Positions 24,011 through 31,826 of a stretch of DNA of 53,597 bases are shown piece by piece. Position 1 is the first letter of the stretch. Every line of letters begins with the position of its first letter. The translations under genes were made by a program, and so were the position numbers. This stretch comes from a virus, in the IMG/VR virus record IMGVR_UViG_3300017758_000011, positions 1 to 53,597 of that record, one strand, 5' to 3'. The notes below the pieces were generated by a model. The model worked only from the letters and a program-made list of their open reading frames with translations, was not told where the DNA came from and did no database searches.

Positions 24011-24570
24011 AGATTCACCACCATATAATCTCTAACTTCATCATTATTTTGAAACCATCTTTGAGTCCATTGTGCGCCCATTCCTGCAATAGCAACTTGC
24101 ATAAAGTGAACTCCCTCATTTGAACCATTCCAAGAATCACCTTGACAAGAAAAAGACCGTTCTTCACCCGCTAAAAGCATATCATACATTTTCGGGTCGG
24201 CCTTATAACTTACTAAAGCGGCATTCCTGCCTTGCGCTCGTAAATCAAGCCATTTAACACTTGTGTTGTATAAGGTCTTTCTAACGCCTAAGTTATCTAC
24301 ACAACAAATAACCAAGTCATATCCTTGCATTTGTTTTTCAGTTAGAATAGGATAGGGTTTACAGTTCCCAACACTCTTATGTTTGTTATACATGACCTTT
24401 GCTTTATTCTCTCTTACATCATCAACATTAAAGTTTTGATATGGTAGATTCTTTGTTTCTACCGTATCGGGGTCTGCCACCGTTATGTCATATAATTCTA
24501 CTTTATCTAAAAGCGGTATAAAGAAACTCCCGATACCACCTGCTCCAATTACTAATATTTTTCTTTTCAT
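24007..24570 (-). CDS. E1-like/ThiF-family adenylyltransferase
   Basis: A 187-residue protein with a Rossmann nucleotide site GAGGIG (residues 9-14), the DPDTVETKNLPYQ stretch that matches D-x-D-x-V-x-x-x-N-L-x-R-Q of E1 enzymes (R replaced by Y), ENKAKVM, and CCVDNLGVRKTL. These enzymes adenylate the C-terminal glycine of ubiquitin-like or sulfur-carrier proteins. It is short and lacks the CxxC zinc pairs of MoeB/ThiF. One cysteine in RSFSCQGDSW could be a thioester site. GGAGGAATAAAA precedes the ATG. Likely partners are at 22285 and 29670. Confidence 0.8.
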   Translation of the reverse strand: MKRKILVIGAGGIGSFFIPLLDKVELYDITVADPDTVETKNLPYQNFNVDDVRENKAKVMYNKHKSVGNCKPYPILTEKQMQGYDLVICCVDNLGVRKTLYNTSVKWLDLRAQGRNAALVSYKADPKMYDMLLAGEERSFSCQGDSWNGSNEGVHFMQVAIAGMGAQWTQRWFQNNDEVRDYMVVNL

Positions 24571-24572
24571 TT

Positions 24573-24809
24573 TTATTCCTCCATGCTTTCTTCTTCTAAT
24601 CTAAACATATTAACAGCCATATATAATTCCATAAAGAAATTAGTTAGCCAATCTTCTTTCTTTAGAATAGTCATATCCTGTTCTAAATCATTTTGATACA
24701 TTTGATTTATTTCTTTTACTATTCTATCTTTATTCTCTAAGAACATCATTTCTATTCTATGTCTGCTCTCTTTTAGTTTTTTCAATTCTTCTTCTGTTCC
24801 TCGCCACAT
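24573..24809 (-). CDS. Small helical protein
   Basis: A 78-residue protein, nearly all charged helix (coiled-coil-like), ending in an acidic stretch. GGAGAGATTAAT precedes the ATG at 24809. It is downstream of another unknown gene and upstream of the E1-like gene; no function can be assigned. Confidence 0.5.
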   Translation of the reverse strand: MWRGTEEELKKLKESRHRIEMMFLENKDRIVKEINQMYQNDLEQDMTILKKEDWLTNFFMELYMAVNMFRLEEESMEE

Positions 24810-24810
24810 A

Positions 24811-25074
24811 TTAATCTCTCCTTCCTGCATGGGGTAAATCAATTGGTTTAATTTCCCAAATTCTGCCTTGTTTAATCAGTGGTTCAAGTTCGCCATACCA
24901 AAAAGAACCCCATTCATTTTCAAAGCCTTGAACATAGCCAAAATATAGAGGGTGTCCTCCATAATCTTCTTGTTCTATTTCAGTAGCAAACCAATACCAA
25001 CCGCTAAACGATTCGTAGGCTTTGATTACTTCTTTATCTCCTGCATACAATTTTCCATTTTTATTATTCAACAT
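24811..25074 (-). CDS. Small aromatic-rich protein
   Basis: An 87-residue protein rich in Trp, Tyr, Phe and Gly (GWYWFATEIEQEDYGG, YFGYVQGFENEWGSFWYGEL), compatible with a compact beta sheet, followed by a short strand. It resembles a DUF2958-like pattern found in plasmid and phage proteins, but this match is from memory of the motif and is tentative. GGAAAGGAATTATA precedes the ATG. Confidence 0.5.
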   Translation of the reverse strand: MLNNKNGKLYAGDKEVIKAYESFSGWYWFATEIEQEDYGGHPLYFGYVQGFENEWGSFWYGELEPLIKQGRIWEIKPIDLPHAGRRD

Positions 25075-25922
25075 TATAATTCCTTTCCTTTTAGTTCCTC
25101 AACTAATTCAACACCGATTAAATCCAGTATTGCTTTTGTTTGTTTCCAAACAATCCATCTTGAGAATCCTGTTTTCTCACATATTCTCTCTTTAGTAATA
25201 TTATCCTTAACATATACATTAGCCGCTATCCAAATAATAGAGGCATAGTATGACCCGCCTTTATTGAAGGTTGAGTTCAAGACCACTGTTTCAAAATGCT
25301 CTAATACCCTAATACATTGATTTCTAAATGTCATGTCATCTGTTATTTTTGCTAATGTCTGTATCAAAGCATACTGCGGATTAATCGGTTTGTAATTAAT
25401 ACTATTTCTATGAAACTGATTAATCTTCCTTACTAATCTTTTAACTGATTTAACATTAGGACTAAATTCTTCGCATACATCTTTGATAGTGTGCGGTGTT
25501 CCGTTCTCTTTTAGAGCATAATAAACAACTGCGGTTGCTCTTGCTTCGTATTGGCTTCTACCAAACATATTTCTATTTAGACAATCAATGTATAATTTTT
25601 CAACTCTTGGCTGAAGAGAACTATTCGGTGCTATATTCGCCAATACCATATTACAAAATCTAATTCCATTTTGGATATGCTTAGGTAAAACACTATTCAT
25701 TCCATACTTATTATACTTGAAAGAACCTTTACCCGTTATTACAGAACCTAATTTATTTCTGTCCGGTGAATGAACTAATTCTCCTGTTGAATCAAGAATA
25801 TGAACTGTCTCTTCAAACATTTCTGTTATCAAAACAAGTCCACAGTCTTTACAAACTGTTTCGCCAAGCCGTTCATTAAACTCATTGTTTTGGCTTCTGC
25901 ATTCTTCGCAAATTAATTTCAT
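25074..25922 (-). CDS. tfb: Transcription initiation factor B (TFB)
   Basis: A 282-residue TFIIB homologue. An N-terminal zinc ribbon (C5, C8, C24, C27) recruits RNA polymerase, a B-reader/linker follows (LVHSPDRNKLGSVI), and two cyclin-like repeats extend from about residue 85 to the end, the second with a helix-turn-helix (TKERICEKTGFSRWIVWKQ) that contacts the BRE. The length is close to host TFBs. A viral TFB would steer host RNA polymerase to viral promoters. The start at 25922 gives a clean N-terminus and overlaps the preceding gene. Confidence 0.92.
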   Translation of the reverse strand: MKLICEECRSQNNEFNERLGETVCKDCGLVLITEMFEETVHILDSTGELVHSPDRNKLGSVITGKGSFKYNKYGMNSVLPKHIQNGIRFCNMVLANIAPNSSLQPRVEKLYIDCLNRNMFGRSQYEARATAVVYYALKENGTPHTIKDVCEEFSPNVKSVKRLVRKINQFHRNSINYKPINPQYALIQTLAKITDDMTFRNQCIRVLEHFETVVLNSTFNKGGSYYASIIWIAANVYVKDNITKERICEKTGFSRWIVWKQTKAILDLIGVELVEELKGKEL

Positions 25923-27117
25923 TCCCCTCAACCCTATATTTATTCGCATCGTGTATCATATATCCCTTAATAGTTGATACCATTTTTACTGTTATTAAAT
26001 CATTTAGAAGTGCTAATGCTCTACCTGCGAATTGGTCGCCTAATGGTGAATTATTAGCCACATTGTCTATACAAATCGGCCCACTCCAAAATTTGAAATC
26101 TTCTTCATTATCTTCAGTGATATTGAAATACTTTGTTCCTTCGACTTCACTAATGTTTCCAAGCATCCAATTCTGTTCTGCAAATTCAGCAACAACATCT
26201 TTCTTTGGTTGCCAAATATATGTTGATACCATTTGTATTCCTGTCTTATATCTGTTATTAGTTAGTTTCCAATCGTAGCCTCTACCTCTAACATACATTG
26301 TAGTTAATATTCCTTTTTCATCATAAACTGCATGAATGCGACCATCATGTTGATTGCATAAATCCTTTACTAATTGTAATGCTCTTTCTTCAACCATATC
26401 TTGAGTTCTATTTTGCATTAGAAATGCTATCATAACTTTTAATTCAGCAGTTGTTGGTTCTCTATCCAATAGTTTCTTGAATAAATATTTTGGCCCAAGT
26501 CTTTTCCATGAACCTCTTGATTTACCAAGATGATAAAAATTACAAAATGTATCTAATTGTCTTGGAGTTATCTCTCCCCAAATACCGTCGCTTATTTCTA
26601 TAGCAAGCATATTATCATCTATTTGCATAACATTTAGTCTAACTTCTATTTTTTCAAAGGAATGCATAAAATGATATGGCGCACGATTCTCTAAACAATA
26701 TCTAACATTTTCCGGTAGTGATAATGTTGAATATAAACTACTCAACAATACTTCCGGATTATCTTCAAAACAAGATTTGTAAGTTAGTCTTGCTAATGCT
26801 GAACATATGGTAGCAAGACTGTATGATTTACCATTTAGTTGATACCTAATACCTTCTCGGCTTAACACAACAGGACAGGTTTTAACCATAACAACATGAT
26901 TAAATTTGTAGCCGAATCCCCTATTATATCTATTTCTTGGAGAAATAATACCTCTCCAAAAATCTTCTAATCCTGCATGAACAGGGTCTTTCTTTCCTCT
27001 TTGAATACTAACAGACCTTGCAGTTCCAAAAGCATGCGTTTCGCATCTTATAGTAGTTTTATCTACTATTCTTGAATCATCCGGTCTTGCTATACTTAAA
27101 TTACATTTTACACTCAT
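25882..27117 (-). CDS. Unknown 411-residue protein
   Basis: A large globular-looking protein without a recognised motif. It starts with basic, beta-rich sequence and contains several Cys, His and Trp residues but no obvious metal site or P-loop. It lies between a small zinc protein and TFB. GATGTGATAAT precedes the ATG, and its 3' end overlaps the TFB start by 41 bases. It could be a virus-specific regulator or a diverged enzyme; nothing favours either. Confidence 0.7.
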   Translation of the reverse strand: MSVKCNLSIARPDDSRIVDKTTIRCETHAFGTARSVSIQRGKKDPVHAGLEDFWRGIISPRNRYNRGFGYKFNHVVMVKTCPVVLSREGIRYQLNGKSYSLATICSALARLTYKSCFEDNPEVLLSSLYSTLSLPENVRYCLENRAPYHFMHSFEKIEVRLNVMQIDDNMLAIEISDGIWGEITPRQLDTFCNFYHLGKSRGSWKRLGPKYLFKKLLDREPTTAELKVMIAFLMQNRTQDMVEERALQLVKDLCNQHDGRIHAVYDEKGILTTMYVRGRGYDWKLTNNRYKTGIQMVSTYIWQPKKDVVAEFAEQNWMLGNISEVEGTKYFNITEDNEEDFKFWSGPICIDNVANNSPLGDQFAGRALALLNDLITVKMVSTIKGYMIHDANKYRVEGNEINLRRMQKPKQ

Positions 27118-27121
27118 ATTA

Positions 27122-27283
27122 TCACATCAAATATATATTTTTATTATCTTTATCGCATTCTGCGTGAATTTCATTTTTAATTTCTTGGGCGTTTAATAAC
27201 TGCCCTCCGCACACACGGCATCGTGTGGCTATTCTTTTCTTTGTCCTATTAGACAAGGTATAGTTCGGGTCTTTTTCTTTCAT
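27122..27283 (-). CDS. Small zinc-finger-like protein
   Basis: A 53-residue basic protein with C22-x2-C25 and H40-x2-C43, spacing suitable for a zinc knuckle. GAGGAATAACA precedes the ATG. It overlaps the upstream gene by 35 bases and ends just before the next start codon. No family is recognised. Confidence 0.55.
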   Translation of the reverse strand: MKEKDPNYTLSNRTKKRIATRCRVCGGQLLNAQEIKNEIHAECDKDNKNIYLM

Positions 27284-27623
27284 TGTTATTCCTCAATTGT
27301 TCTTTAATTTTTATTTGAACTTGGCAAACCTTACAATCCGGTTCACCTTCACAATTATATTTGTGATACTCAACTATTTCTTTAGAGAGTTTTAATTCCT
27401 GCTTTAGATATTGAGGGAAGCCCATTTCAATCGCTTCTCTAATATCCCAAAAACAAAGCATAAGAGTATCATTCATTCTATATATTTTGTCTCTATCATC
27501 TATCAAAGATTCACAGACATTTATTGCCATTTTTACTCTATGGATATTCGCTGGCGAATAATCCCTAATCATTATTATTACTGCTGAAAGATACTCCTTA
27601 TATGTAGCAAAGAGTTTCTTCAT
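27249..27623 (-). CDS. Unknown helical protein with Cys motif
   Basis: A 124-residue helical protein with a C-terminal cysteine set (CEGEPDCKVC) that may bind metal. It is directly downstream of the ribonucleotide reductase gene, with AAGGTGAAAACT before the ATG at 27623. A role as a reductase partner is possible but unsupported by motif. Confidence 0.55.
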   Translation of the reverse strand: MKKLFATYKEYLSAVIIMIRDYSPANIHRVKMAINVCESLIDDRDKIYRMNDTLMLCFWDIREAIEMGFPQYLKQELKLSKEIVEYHKYNCEGEPDCKVCQVQIKIKEQLRNNNERKRPELYLV

Positions 27624-27633
27624 AGTTTTCACC

Positions 27634-29496
27634 TTATATTTCGCAAGACCCACCTGCACAGGCTAATTCACCCGACAAGTCAGTATTGTCTTGAGTTTCA
27701 ATAACTTTCGTTAAATCAACATTTGTCAATGCTCCGGTTAATTCTTCAAACTTATCTTTATCGCAAGTTTCAAACGGTGCTTGAGTATATGTTCCCCCAT
27801 CAAAAGGAAGGACTGAAAGCCCATTATAATAATGTCGGTTAAGCCAAAACCAATCCCCGACAGATTCCCATTCATCTTCTTTAATAGAAACTGTCGCTGA
27901 AACATTATGAGTATTTAGCCCATCTTTGTGTCCTGCTCTAACCCAACTAATGCTAAATTCTTTAATTCTTTCTAATAAATCAAATACAGATTCATTACGA
28001 GTAATAGCATTTAATGGTGCTTGTTGAGGAACTGAAATAACCGCTTGTTCGTGTGGCTTAAAATACTCATCTTCAATTAACGAGGGATGCTCTTTGGAAA
28101 GGTAATCATAAATCGCTTCATTTTTACCAACTCTTAGTCTCCTAATATAATACTCATCGTGATAAGCATGAATACCGCTACTTGTTCCTAAAACAAGAGA
28201 AGTAGTTCCGGCAGGTTTTATGCAAGTTGTTCTTGCGGCAGGTTTTATTCCTATTATTTCTGCTACTCTCTTATTTTCATTAACTACCTCAATTGCGGCC
28301 ATATGTAAATCTAATTCCGCTACTTTATTAGCGGCAATACCTGTCATAGATACTCCTAATAGTGCATCTTTTTCTGTATTCTTTCTCCATATTTCTCTTA
28401 AATAATGAAAATCAGTATATCCTGCTTGTAATGTTCCTAAGAATGCTCCTGCACTAACTCTTGCTTCTAAATCCGCTTGGTCTTTTACATTAGAAGCATT
28501 AACTTCTGTTAAATTACAAAATTGATATGGTCGTAAAGCAATCTCACAACAAGGGTTTGTTCCCCAATCTTTGTCATTATTGAAATAAATTCCGGGTTCT
28601 CCGCTTCCTGACGCTTTAATTCTATTCCACAAATCTAAGAAATAATCTTTAGTTATTCTATGTCTAAGTAAAACGGCTGAATTGTTTGCCCTGCCCCTTT
28701 GTGGGTTATTTTCCCACCATTTACCGGATTTAGCGGCAATCATTCCCATATCATCAGCAGAAAACAAACTAATCATAGCGGCTCTCCTAATTCCACCACT
28801 TAATACTGCATCAGCAATATGACACATAATATCATGGCAATATATAGGATTAAGTTGATAATTACCGCATCTTTGTAAGATTCCTTCTATTTTAACTAAA
28901 CATTCTCTTAATGGCTGAGAACCGGGGGCTTTACCACCAGAAGTAATTAATAATGCTCCTTTCTCCCTTATATCGGAATAATCAAAAATAGGAGTTGATT
29001 TCCTAATTCCCATATAACATTCTAAAAGAATTTTAATTGCATCAGCCCAACCTTCAATTGAATCTGCAATTAAATATCTTCTTTGTCTATCCGGATTTGG
29101 CATTACCAATTCGGGTAGTTGTTCTACATGGTGTCTTTGAACAGAATATCCAACTCCTGTTCCACCAAGTAATAAAAACATAGCCTCGCTAAAGGCTAAG
29201 TATGAATCTATTGGCATATATGCACAATTATATACTCTATTTGGTGATATATCAATTGGCTTTCCTGCAAATTGCATTGAGCGCATTGATGGTAATACCA
29301 ACTTAGGTAATACAAAATGTGCATAAACATCTTTAATGTCTTGTTCTAACATTGGGTATTTCTTAATGTGCATATTCATATTTCTTTCACAAATTTCTTC
29401 CCAAGTTTCTCTTCTTAGAAGTTCGGGCTTAAATTTTGCATATTTCATATGCACTGTTATATCTGATAATATTTTTTTATTGGGGGCTTGTTCCAT
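27634..29496 (-). CDS. nrdJ: Class II (adenosylcobalamin-dependent) ribonucleotide reductase
   Basis: A 620-residue monomeric-type reductase. Recognisable are GGTGVGYSVQ in the first third, NPCCEIALRP and EPGIYFNND around the middle, KPAGTTSLVLG, and PFDGGTYTQAPFE near the C-terminus, all typical of the RTPR-like class II enzymes. The end ACAGGSCEI carries the CxxxxC pair that re-reduces the active site. It makes dNTPs from NTPs with vitamin B12, without oxygen. The preferred start is ATG 29496 after CAGGTGAAAAAT; an upstream ATG at 29511 is in frame. Confidence 0.9.
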   Translation of the reverse strand: MEQAPNKKILSDITVHMKYAKFKPELLRRETWEEICERNMNMHIKKYPMLEQDIKDVYAHFVLPKLVLPSMRSMQFAGKPIDISPNRVYNCAYMPIDSYLAFSEAMFLLLGGTGVGYSVQRHHVEQLPELVMPNPDRQRRYLIADSIEGWADAIKILLECYMGIRKSTPIFDYSDIREKGALLITSGGKAPGSQPLRECLVKIEGILQRCGNYQLNPIYCHDIMCHIADAVLSGGIRRAAMISLFSADDMGMIAAKSGKWWENNPQRGRANNSAVLLRHRITKDYFLDLWNRIKASGSGEPGIYFNNDKDWGTNPCCEIALRPYQFCNLTEVNASNVKDQADLEARVSAGAFLGTLQAGYTDFHYLREIWRKNTEKDALLGVSMTGIAANKVAELDLHMAAIEVVNENKRVAEIIGIKPAARTTCIKPAGTTSLVLGTSSGIHAYHDEYYIRRLRVGKNEAIYDYLSKEHPSLIEDEYFKPHEQAVISVPQQAPLNAITRNESVFDLLERIKEFSISWVRAGHKDGLNTHNVSATVSIKEDEWESVGDWFWLNRHYYNGLSVLPFDGGTYTQAPFETCDKDKFEELTGALTNVDLTKVIETQDNTDLSGELACAGGSCEI

Positions 29497-29532
29497 ATTT
29501 TTCACCTGCATTTCTCCGACTTAAGTTATCGG

Positions 29533-29543
29533 CATAAATATAT
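29533..29543 (-). promoter_or_regulatory. TATA-like element upstream of nrdJ
   Basis: The minus strand reads ATATATTTATG about 40 bases upstream of the nrdJ start and after the terminator at 29587-29635. This is a plausible archaeal TATA box giving a short leader. An inverted repeat CTTAT/ATAAG lies next to it and could be an operator. Confidence 0.45.
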
Positions 29544-29586
29544 CCCTTATCTTTAAATAAGGAATAAAAGTCCATTTTTGTTTATT

Positions 29587-29635
29587 AAAAAAAGGGATAG
29601 CACATAGTAAATGGAACTAAACTATGTGCTACCCC
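29587..29635 (-). terminator. Strong hairpin terminator after the ubiquitin-like gene
   Basis: On the minus strand a 15-bp stem (GGGGTAGCACATAGT pairing with ACTATGTGCTATCCC, one G-U pair) closes a 12-base loop and is followed by seven T residues. It stands between the ubiquitin-like gene and nrdJ and makes the ubiquitin-like gene a single-gene transcript. Confidence 0.85.
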
Positions 29636-29669
29636 AAAGAGTAGTTAGAGGGAGTTAGCAAACTTCCGC

Positions 29670-29879
29670 TTATTCCTGTCCTCCGACAATTGCCGGAATC
29701 AAATCAACGGAAGATACTTCTTCCCAATTGATACCTCTAATCTCTTCTCTTGATACAATATCACCATCAATGATAGCCCAATGTGTCGGGTGTGTATCTA
29801 TCTGTTCTATAATCTCGCTTGAAGCCATCATCAGTTCTGTGTGGCCTGTTTCATTCATAATTCTTAATTTAATTGACAT
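29670..29879 (-). CDS. Ubiquitin-like (beta-grasp) protein with C-terminal Gly-Gly plus two residues
   Basis: A 69-residue protein. Order of elements: strand SIKLRIMN, strand TELMM, helix SEIIEQID, strand HWAIIDGD, a short turn, then strand SSVDLIPAIV and G66-G67-Q68-E69. Both the beta-grasp order and the hydrophobic strand ending in Gly-Gly match ubiquitin, SAMP and MoaD proteins. The two residues after Gly-Gly would have to be trimmed, a job for the JAMM protease at 22285, before activation by the E1-like protein at 24007. It has its own promoter (29913-29929), GGAGAGG site and terminator, so it is probably abundant. Confidence 0.65.
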   Translation of the reverse strand: MSIKLRIMNETGHTELMMASSEIIEQIDTHPTHWAIIDGDIVSREEIRGINWEEVSSVDLIPAIVGGQE

Positions 29880-29912
29880 ATTAATCCTCTCCGTTCTTGC
29901 TATTCCTCTTAA

Positions 29913-29929
29913 CTATTTAAAGGAGTTCA
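29913..29929 (-). promoter_or_regulatory. Promoter of the ubiquitin-like gene
   Basis: Minus strand TGAACTCCTTTAAATAG has a TATA box about 38 bases before the start codon and matches the promoter at 37329-37345 in 16 of 17 positions. Upstream, TTAAAGGAG forms a perfect nine-base inverted repeat with CTCCTTTAA of the promoter itself, so a regulator or cruciform could mask the TATA box. Confidence 0.65.
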
Positions 29930-29965
29930 CAAATAAGTTTTGTCGGCCTCCTTTAAGCCTTGACT

Positions 29966-30382
29966 TTATTTTTTCATCAACTCCAAAATCTTGTTGTTGA
30001 GTGTAAGAAGTTGCCTTTGCATCTTCTCTTTGAATTGTTTATCTTCTTCTTGTTTTTTATTCCATAAAGCAAACATATCTTTATACAGTTCTTCTTTTGT
30101 CATTTTAAGAAAGTCAGCATCTACTAATGTATTTAGTGAGTTGTTTAACTCTCCTTTGATTATACTTGGTATTGAATCAACTTCTTGTTGAAGTTTAGCA
30201 ACATGAATTTTAATTGCTTTGAGTTTAGTTTCTTCAAACTCTTCAAATCTTTTAAGTTGAAAACTTTTATTATTTTTAACTTTTAAATAACAATCGAGAC
30301 AGTGTTTCTGCCATCTTGCTGATTTAGCACTTCTCGCAACAAAAAGTGTTTTGCACATTTGACATTCTTTTTGCACTGTCAT
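29966..30382 (-). CDS. Zinc-ribbon and coiled-coil protein
   Basis: A 138-residue protein with CQMC near residue 7 and CLDC about 25 residues later (zinc ribbon, with a basic spacer), then a long coiled coil to the C-terminus. GGGAG is somewhat distant from the ATG and translation is probably coupled to the gene upstream. No family is recognised. Confidence 0.6.
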   Translation of the reverse strand: MTVQKECQMCKTLFVARSAKSARWQKHCLDCYLKVKNNKSFQLKRFEEFEETKLKAIKIHVAKLQQEVDSIPSIIKGELNNSLNTLVDADFLKMTKEELYKDMFALWNKKQEEDKQFKEKMQRQLLTLNNKILELMKK

Positions 30383-30383
30383 T

Positions 30384-30626
30384 TCAAACAAACTCCCTGT
30401 CCTGTTTTTCAAAAGCATAATTTTCTTCTAAATAACTTGTTAGAATCATATCCAACTTGTCCTGTAATGCTTCCATAATTCCTGCAATTACTCTACGATT
30501 AAGACTAATCCATAGTCTATGATGAGTGTTAATTACTACCTTTGGGTTATCATCTTCATTCTGCGATATTACCAAAGGCGGTAAATCGGGGCTATCTACT
30601 ATTCTAAATTCTACATTTGTATTCAT
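30384..30626 (-). CDS. Unknown small protein
   Basis: An 80-residue protein of strands followed by a long helix (RRVIAGIMEALQDKLDMIL). GGAGAGATGATAAT precedes the ATG. No family is recognised. Confidence 0.55.
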   Translation of the reverse strand: MNTNVEFRIVDSPDLPPLVISQNEDDNPKVVINTHHRLWISLNRRVIAGIMEALQDKLDMILTSYLEENYAFEKQDREFV

Positions 30627-30988
30627 ATTATCATCTCTCCTGTTAGTTTATTTGGGTGAAGGAAATACTCGCCCGCTTTTTTTCCGTTTTTATCATAGAT
30701 TGTATCGTGTAAATTAGCCACAATAAAATCCCATGCTTCTTCCGTAAGAATATAATTATCTTGTTTTATTACTGCATTGGTTTCAAACAACTGCACACCT
30801 AATTTCTTAAATTGTCGTTGTAATGAAACTGCATTCATCTTGATTGTATTATCGCCTATGTCCTTAAGCCCTGCTTGTAATAAAACAAATGCAACGCTCG
30901 CTTCAACATTATGCGTTTGGTCTTTGTGCCATTTAATGATGTTATTTAGCACTGTTATTTCTGCTAATTCTCTAAACATATAAATCAT
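30623..30988 (-). CDS. Unknown protein, possibly winged-helix
   Basis: A 121-residue alpha-beta protein. The start at 30988 follows AGGTGAATAAT, the same start context as several other genes here. A helical middle (MNAVSLQRQFKKLGVQLF) followed by strand and helix is compatible with a winged-helix fold. Tentative. Confidence 0.55.
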   Translation of the reverse strand: MIYMFRELAEITVLNNIIKWHKDQTHNVEASVAFVLLQAGLKDIGDNTIKMNAVSLQRQFKKLGVQLFETNAVIKQDNYILTEEAWDFIVANLHDTIYDKNGKKAGEYFLHPNKLTGEMII

Positions 30989-30989
30989 A

Positions 30990-31301
30990 TTATTCACCTG
31001 CGTATGCTTTTGCTACATGAATAGCGTTAAGGTAATTCTTAGTTTGAATTATTCCCTCAAGTCTCGCTATATCGTCATTTTTATTTTTATCCATTTGACT
31101 TACTGTAAATGTAGCAACTAATAATGCTAACTGTTGCTTACTTGACTTTGTTAGTAAATCTGCTAACTGTTCTGTCATGTGTTCTTTGTATTGTTCTGTC
31201 AATAAACATTCCATACATTCAACCCATTCCATTTGTTCTAATCTATAATTTGCTACTTGATACCATCCGCTACCTTCACAAGTATTACAATCTTTATTCA
31301 T
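30990..31301 (-). CDS. Zinc-finger protein with helical tail
   Basis: A 103-residue protein with CNTCEGSG near residue 5 and a second CMEC about 27 residues later, a DnaJ-type CxxCxGxG knuckle, followed by helices. It overlaps the CxC-rich gene by a few bases. GTGTGAAGAAG is the only site upstream. Confidence 0.55.
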   Translation of the reverse strand: MNKDCNTCEGSGWYQVANYRLEQMEWVECMECLLTEQYKEHMTEQLADLLTKSSKQQLALLVATFTVSQMDKNKNDDIARLEGIIQTKNYLNAIHVAKAYAGE

Positions 31302-31449
31302 CTTCTTCACACTCACATTCTGCATCAACAAAACAACCGCATTCTAAATAACATTCACAATCCATACTTGCATAACAACCACATTCTAATTTAGGGTCTA
31401 AATGGTCATCTAATGCCGCCCAACACATATTATCGGGATAATTACTCAT
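31294..31449 (-). CDS. Cys-rich CxC peptide (metallothionein-like)
   Basis: A 51-residue acidic peptide with nine cysteines, eight of them in four CxC pairs (C23/C25, C31/C33, C37/C39, C45/C47) at regular 6-8 residue intervals, plus C9. Such arrays bind metal clusters in metallothioneins, and no aromatic core or basic patch suggests DNA binding. Its ATG lies in the end of the preceding zinc-ribbon gene and its end overlaps the next gene. A metal-buffering role is inference from composition. Confidence 0.6.
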   Translation of the reverse strand: MSNYPDNMCWAALDDHLDPKLECGCYASMDCECYLECGCFVDAECECEEDE

Positions 31450-31555
31450 TAGTTTCACCCGCCTTTTGTTCTGCTTCGGTAAAACATTTGTAGCAATAAT
31501 GTCTGCCTTTACTTATTCTTACATCACAACTTATACATCTATATATTTCTTTCAT
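31442..31555 (-). CDS. Small zinc-ribbon protein
   Basis: A 37-residue protein with CISC (7-10) and CYKC (21-24), a minimal zinc ribbon with basic residues between. It overlaps the start of the CxC-rich gene. No further assignment is possible. Confidence 0.6.
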   Translation of the reverse strand: MKEIYRCISCDVRISKGRHYCYKCFTEAEQKAGETNE

Positions 31556-31557
31556 TT

Positions 31558-31824
31558 TTATTCCTCATTTAAATTTATTTTAATTTGTTGTCCATTCCAT
31601 GTCCGGACAAAATCACATTTCTCATGGTAAGGTAAAGCCCAAAACTCATCTGATACTGACCTATACAATTCCCAAATCTTGTTGTGGGTTGTTCCCCAAC
31701 TATCTTCTTCTTCTACCATTTTAAGACAAGCCCATACTATAACTGAAAGCATAGCAGGGTCTAAATCTTTAGAAATTGCTCTTTTCCAAAAGAAGGGATT
31801 CACCATTTTATTCTCATTAAACAT
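31558..31824 (-). CDS. Unknown Trp-rich helical protein
   Basis: An 88-residue, predominantly helical protein with five tryptophans and an acidic end. GGAGGAATAAAT precedes the ATG at 31824. No family is recognised. Confidence 0.55.
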   Translation of the reverse strand: MFNENKMVNPFFWKRAISKDLDPAMLSVIVWACLKMVEEEDSWGTTHNKIWELYRSVSDEFWALPYHEKCDFVRTWNGQQIKINLNEE

Positions 31825-31826
31825 AT

